Positions 61,455-64,000 of a stretch of 64,000 bases of DNA are shown piece after piece. Under the pieces are notes generated by a model. The model had not been told where the DNA came from and searched no databases. It saw only the letters and a list, made by a program, of their open reading frames with translations. The stretch lies in contig OW388300.1 in the NCBI GenBank assembly GCA_936450465.1, positions 54,526,035-54,590,034 on the forward strand, in the 5' to 3' direction. Position numbers and translations under genes: made by a program. The number at the start of each line of letters is the position of its first letter. Position 1 is the first letter of the stretch. The stretch is from Gibbula magus. Lineage: Eukaryota > Mollusca > Gastropoda > Trochida > Trochidae.

Positions 61455-61810
61455 TCTAGAGGACGGGATAGCCCAGTGGTCTGTGTGTTCAACTTCAGTT
61501 CCTAAGGTCCTTGGCTCAACTCAAATCACAGCAACTTTGTCTGCTGTATAGAACAGTTCTACTAGTCTTACACTCAGACTATGAAAAAAGTATTTATTCT
61601 GAAAATATCACCATTTTATTAAATATTGAAAAGGAGACTGTAAGAAATATAAAAAAAAGGCTCCTTTTCATTTTTTATTATTTTTTTTTTTTACAGTCTA
61701 AGTGTTAGACTACAGTTCTACATGCAGTATGAATTTCAGAGCAGTGCCACCCACTGTTCACTAGTTCTAGCCAATAGTCACAGGTTTCAAGGCAGACTTT
61801 CTCCCTGCCA
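61455..61810 (+). mobile_element. tRNA-derived SINE, plus strand, split by a nested insertion
   Basis: Head GGACGGGATAGCCCAGTGG, body up to gaacagttctac at 61562, then resumption at acagttctacatgcagtatg and on to ctttctccctgcca. The B box is eroded. Interrupted by 61563-61711. Confidence 0.8.
61563..61711. mobile_element. 149-bp MITE-like element inside the SINE, 10-bp target duplication
   Basis: Inverted ends AGTCTTACACTCAGACTA and (other strand) AGTCTAACACTTAGACTG. Flanked by ACAGTTCTAC (61553-61562 and 61712-61721), the second copy completing the SINE sequence. Confidence 0.78.
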
Positions 61811-62009
61811 TAATATGATCATCCGTGATAAAAGTGAAATATAAAACCCAAATCAATTCACCTCTGATATTTAGATTAGAAAATGGCTGAAAACAACAGA
61901 ATTATTCAAGAAGCGATATCAAGTAGGATAGAATCCTGAAGTGTATGTAACAGACATATTCTCTACAACTTATATTAGAAATACACGCCCTTTGGACAGT
62001 GAACTAATA

Positions 62010-62170
62010 TACAGAGGATATATGTCTTTTCTTGACAAATACCATGTTTATCTCACCGAGTGAGGTAGGAAGGTTACATTTTCATGAGTGGCACAGCCAT
62101 GAGTGAAAATATTTAGCTTTTCTAACTCAAGAGATGAGATAAACATGGTATTTTTCAAGAATTGACAGAT
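62010..62170. mobile_element. Fold-back element, copy 2
   Basis: 'ttcttgacaaataccatgtttatctcaccgagtgag' pairs with 'ctcaagagatgagataaacatggtatttttcaagaa' around a central loop. Related to 56935-57100, with the same flanking 'agaggatat' phrase. Confidence 0.82.
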
Positions 62171-62721
62171 ATTTTATTTATTATATGGTGTTCATTTCCA
62201 TAGCCGGGTTTGAACCCTCAGTGTAAGGCAGCTATCAGCACTGAATGTCCCAAGAGCCTAACAACCCAGCCACCAGGCTTCGCTTTCTAATTTCTTGTCC
62301 AAATTGTCAAAATAAAAAGATTGCAGACTCAGAGTCTTCTTTAAACATTTCCAAAACAAATTCAAATTTCACTTAAAAAACTAACTGTTGATCTAGATTT
62401 GAAAATAAAAATGCTTTTTAGGTGAATCAAAATTTCCAACTATTCCATCCCCTCCATGGGTCAGTATTATTGATCAGGTACTTTGAGACAATACAAAATG
62501 TCTGCATCATGTTATTTGAGGTTAATAAATCTTGAGTTCCTATATCGGGACCATTTCTAGTCAGACATTACGGCTTTGTACACTGTAGAGAACTCAACGA
62601 ATATACATGATATATGTAGGAGGAGGGCTGTTTGAGGACTCGAAGATAAGAGAAGAGGGCAATATTCAAACATTTACAAATATATACATCAACAGCCATA
62701 TTTGAAAACATAGATATTCTA

Positions 62722-62920
62722 TTTAGTCTGTCATCCAGACCCTAAAACAAAATATTCAATTGGCGACAAGCCCAGTCTAGAAAATTATAGCCCTGATTAT
62801 TCAGCTCTTAAATTAAGGCATCTCTAGGGCTTCATTTTGTATAACTATTTGAATTGTTTTTAAAATGTTGCTGGTGAGAAAAAAAATATTTCTGAGACTA
62901 AATGTTAGTCTAATCTTCTA
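62722..62920 (-). mobile_element. ~190-bp repeat element, copy 2 (inverted relative to 51097)
   Basis: Begins 'agtctgtcatccagacccta', passes 'gcccagtctagaaaatta' and ends 'tctgagactaaatgttagtct'. Confidence 0.8.
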
Positions 62921-64000
62921 ATGTTCAGATGAAGAAGTGATGCAATGGGAATTTCATGTTGCAATGTATCCTGTTTATCAGGCATAATAATATCTGCAAA
63001 CATTCCTGTATAGACTTCTCTTAATATTACGTCATGAATATTCATAAGCTATCCAAAACGAGGCTAAGCCCGCATGGACGAACAACGTGATCCCGGAAGT
63101 GACTGATCGCGATTTTCTCTCGTAACATGTCGCCAAAAAAGTTCGTTTTATACCACTTTCAAACATTGTCACTAGTTACTGACGGAACTAAAAGCTAAAA
63201 CAACATCTCAAATGTTTGTTTTACTCAAAATACGTGTGGTGTAAATTCAATATTTCATAATTTGAACGGATGACAACGTTTGCCGAAGTAAACTTGCGCT
63301 CAACTTGAAATCAAGAGAGATTTGTTTACGAATATCCAATTTCATACTTAAATCTAGATTCAATGTACTAAATACGATTGTGATATTGATGTAAGCCCTA
63401 TCGGATCGTGATGATGAATAAATTGTGGGCTTATTTATTTTCCCGACTTCTTCGATGTAGCCATGCAGATACTCGACATGAACAATCGCATGCCGTGTCT
63501 CGCCAACCAGTGATGTTGACAAAAACATGTTTCTGTTACCATGCCGATTTCTGTGAAAACTTATACTGCAGTAGGCCTAAATGTAAAAATAATATTATAA
63601 TTTCGTAAATGTGCTGACTTAAATTAGCCGGCGGAATTGATTCAAGCAGACTTATTCTAGTAGTACTTGACTTGTAGGGCCTGGCTACTTTAATTAATTC
63701 ATGCTGGCAGAAGTGAATATTTTTTAATAAATCAATTATAAGGTAAGTTGTTATAATTATATTTAATATAATTTTAATATAAAGCACTTGCATTATTTTT
63801 TTTAAAACTGTAATTTCCACAGAAAATCAAGAAAATAAATAACTAAAATTAATTTTGTATACAAAATATTATCTGAGTTTATTATGCATTAAATATTAGA
63901 GTTTTAATTATATCTCAAGTTAATAACAATGTTACATGGGAAATTGTAATATGTGCCGTATTTTATATTTTGTTTAACATGGTACATTTGTAATGTATGA
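62921..64000. other. End of window: possible regulatory segment, otherwise AT-rich
   Basis: 63020-63140 is less AT-rich and has a TTACGTCATG (CRE-like) at about 63027-63036 and CCGGAAGTG (ETS-like) at 63093-63101. These are short motifs and could be chance. No exon recognised; the last 400 bases are very AT-rich. Confidence 0.3.

Overview
The window is eukaryotic: AT-rich, intron-dense and repeat-rich, with no operons or bacterial signals. It is most likely from a marine mollusc, probably a gastropod. That placement is inferred from the repeats (tRNA-derived SINEs and a short 'gtgagtgag...taacgcc...gcaatattgcagcc' element type common in molluscs) and from the invertebrate integrin gene.

One gene is clearly supported: an integrin alpha subunit of the alphaV/alpha5/alpha8/PS2 (RGD-binding) type on the minus strand, from 47862 down to a stop codon at 3706. 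I resolved 25 constitutive coding exons plus a cluster of alternative exons. Joined (one alternative exon at a time) they give a continuous frame of 2727 nt, or 908 residues. It covers most of the beta-propeller with four FG-GAP calcium sites, the thigh, the calf-1 and calf-2 regions with a furin site, one membrane segment, and a GFFKR tail. The signal peptide and first ~1.5 propeller blades are not in the window and should lie beyond 64000, so the gene is over 60 kb.

The standout is a set of three homologous, mutually exclusive exons (A 43416-43495, B 42584-42663, C 35657-35721) between two constitutive exons (47742-47862 and 24473-24521). They encode alternative versions of one loop at the top of the propeller: a variable segment, then the core HK.G.CQAG. 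Each accepts phase 1 and exits phase 0. Skipping all three, or joining any two, shifts the frame into an early stop, so exactly one must be used. The same loop in vertebrate alphaV carries an RGD-contacting Asp, so the gene appears able to make receptors with three ligand-binding surfaces. A candidate 15-nt microexon (36544-36558) lies just upstream of exon C.

Layout: 1-3705 is 3' UTR or flank; 3706-24521 holds 24 small exons; 24522-47741 holds large introns with the alternative exons and several minisatellite arrays (35, ~17, 52, 95 and 17 bp units); 47742-47862 is the most upstream exon seen; 47863-64000 has no convincing exon of this gene but holds a 43-bp satellite, SINEs, fold-back elements, nested insertions and one weak plus-strand coding candidate. 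Small transposon-like elements with visible target duplications are scattered throughout.
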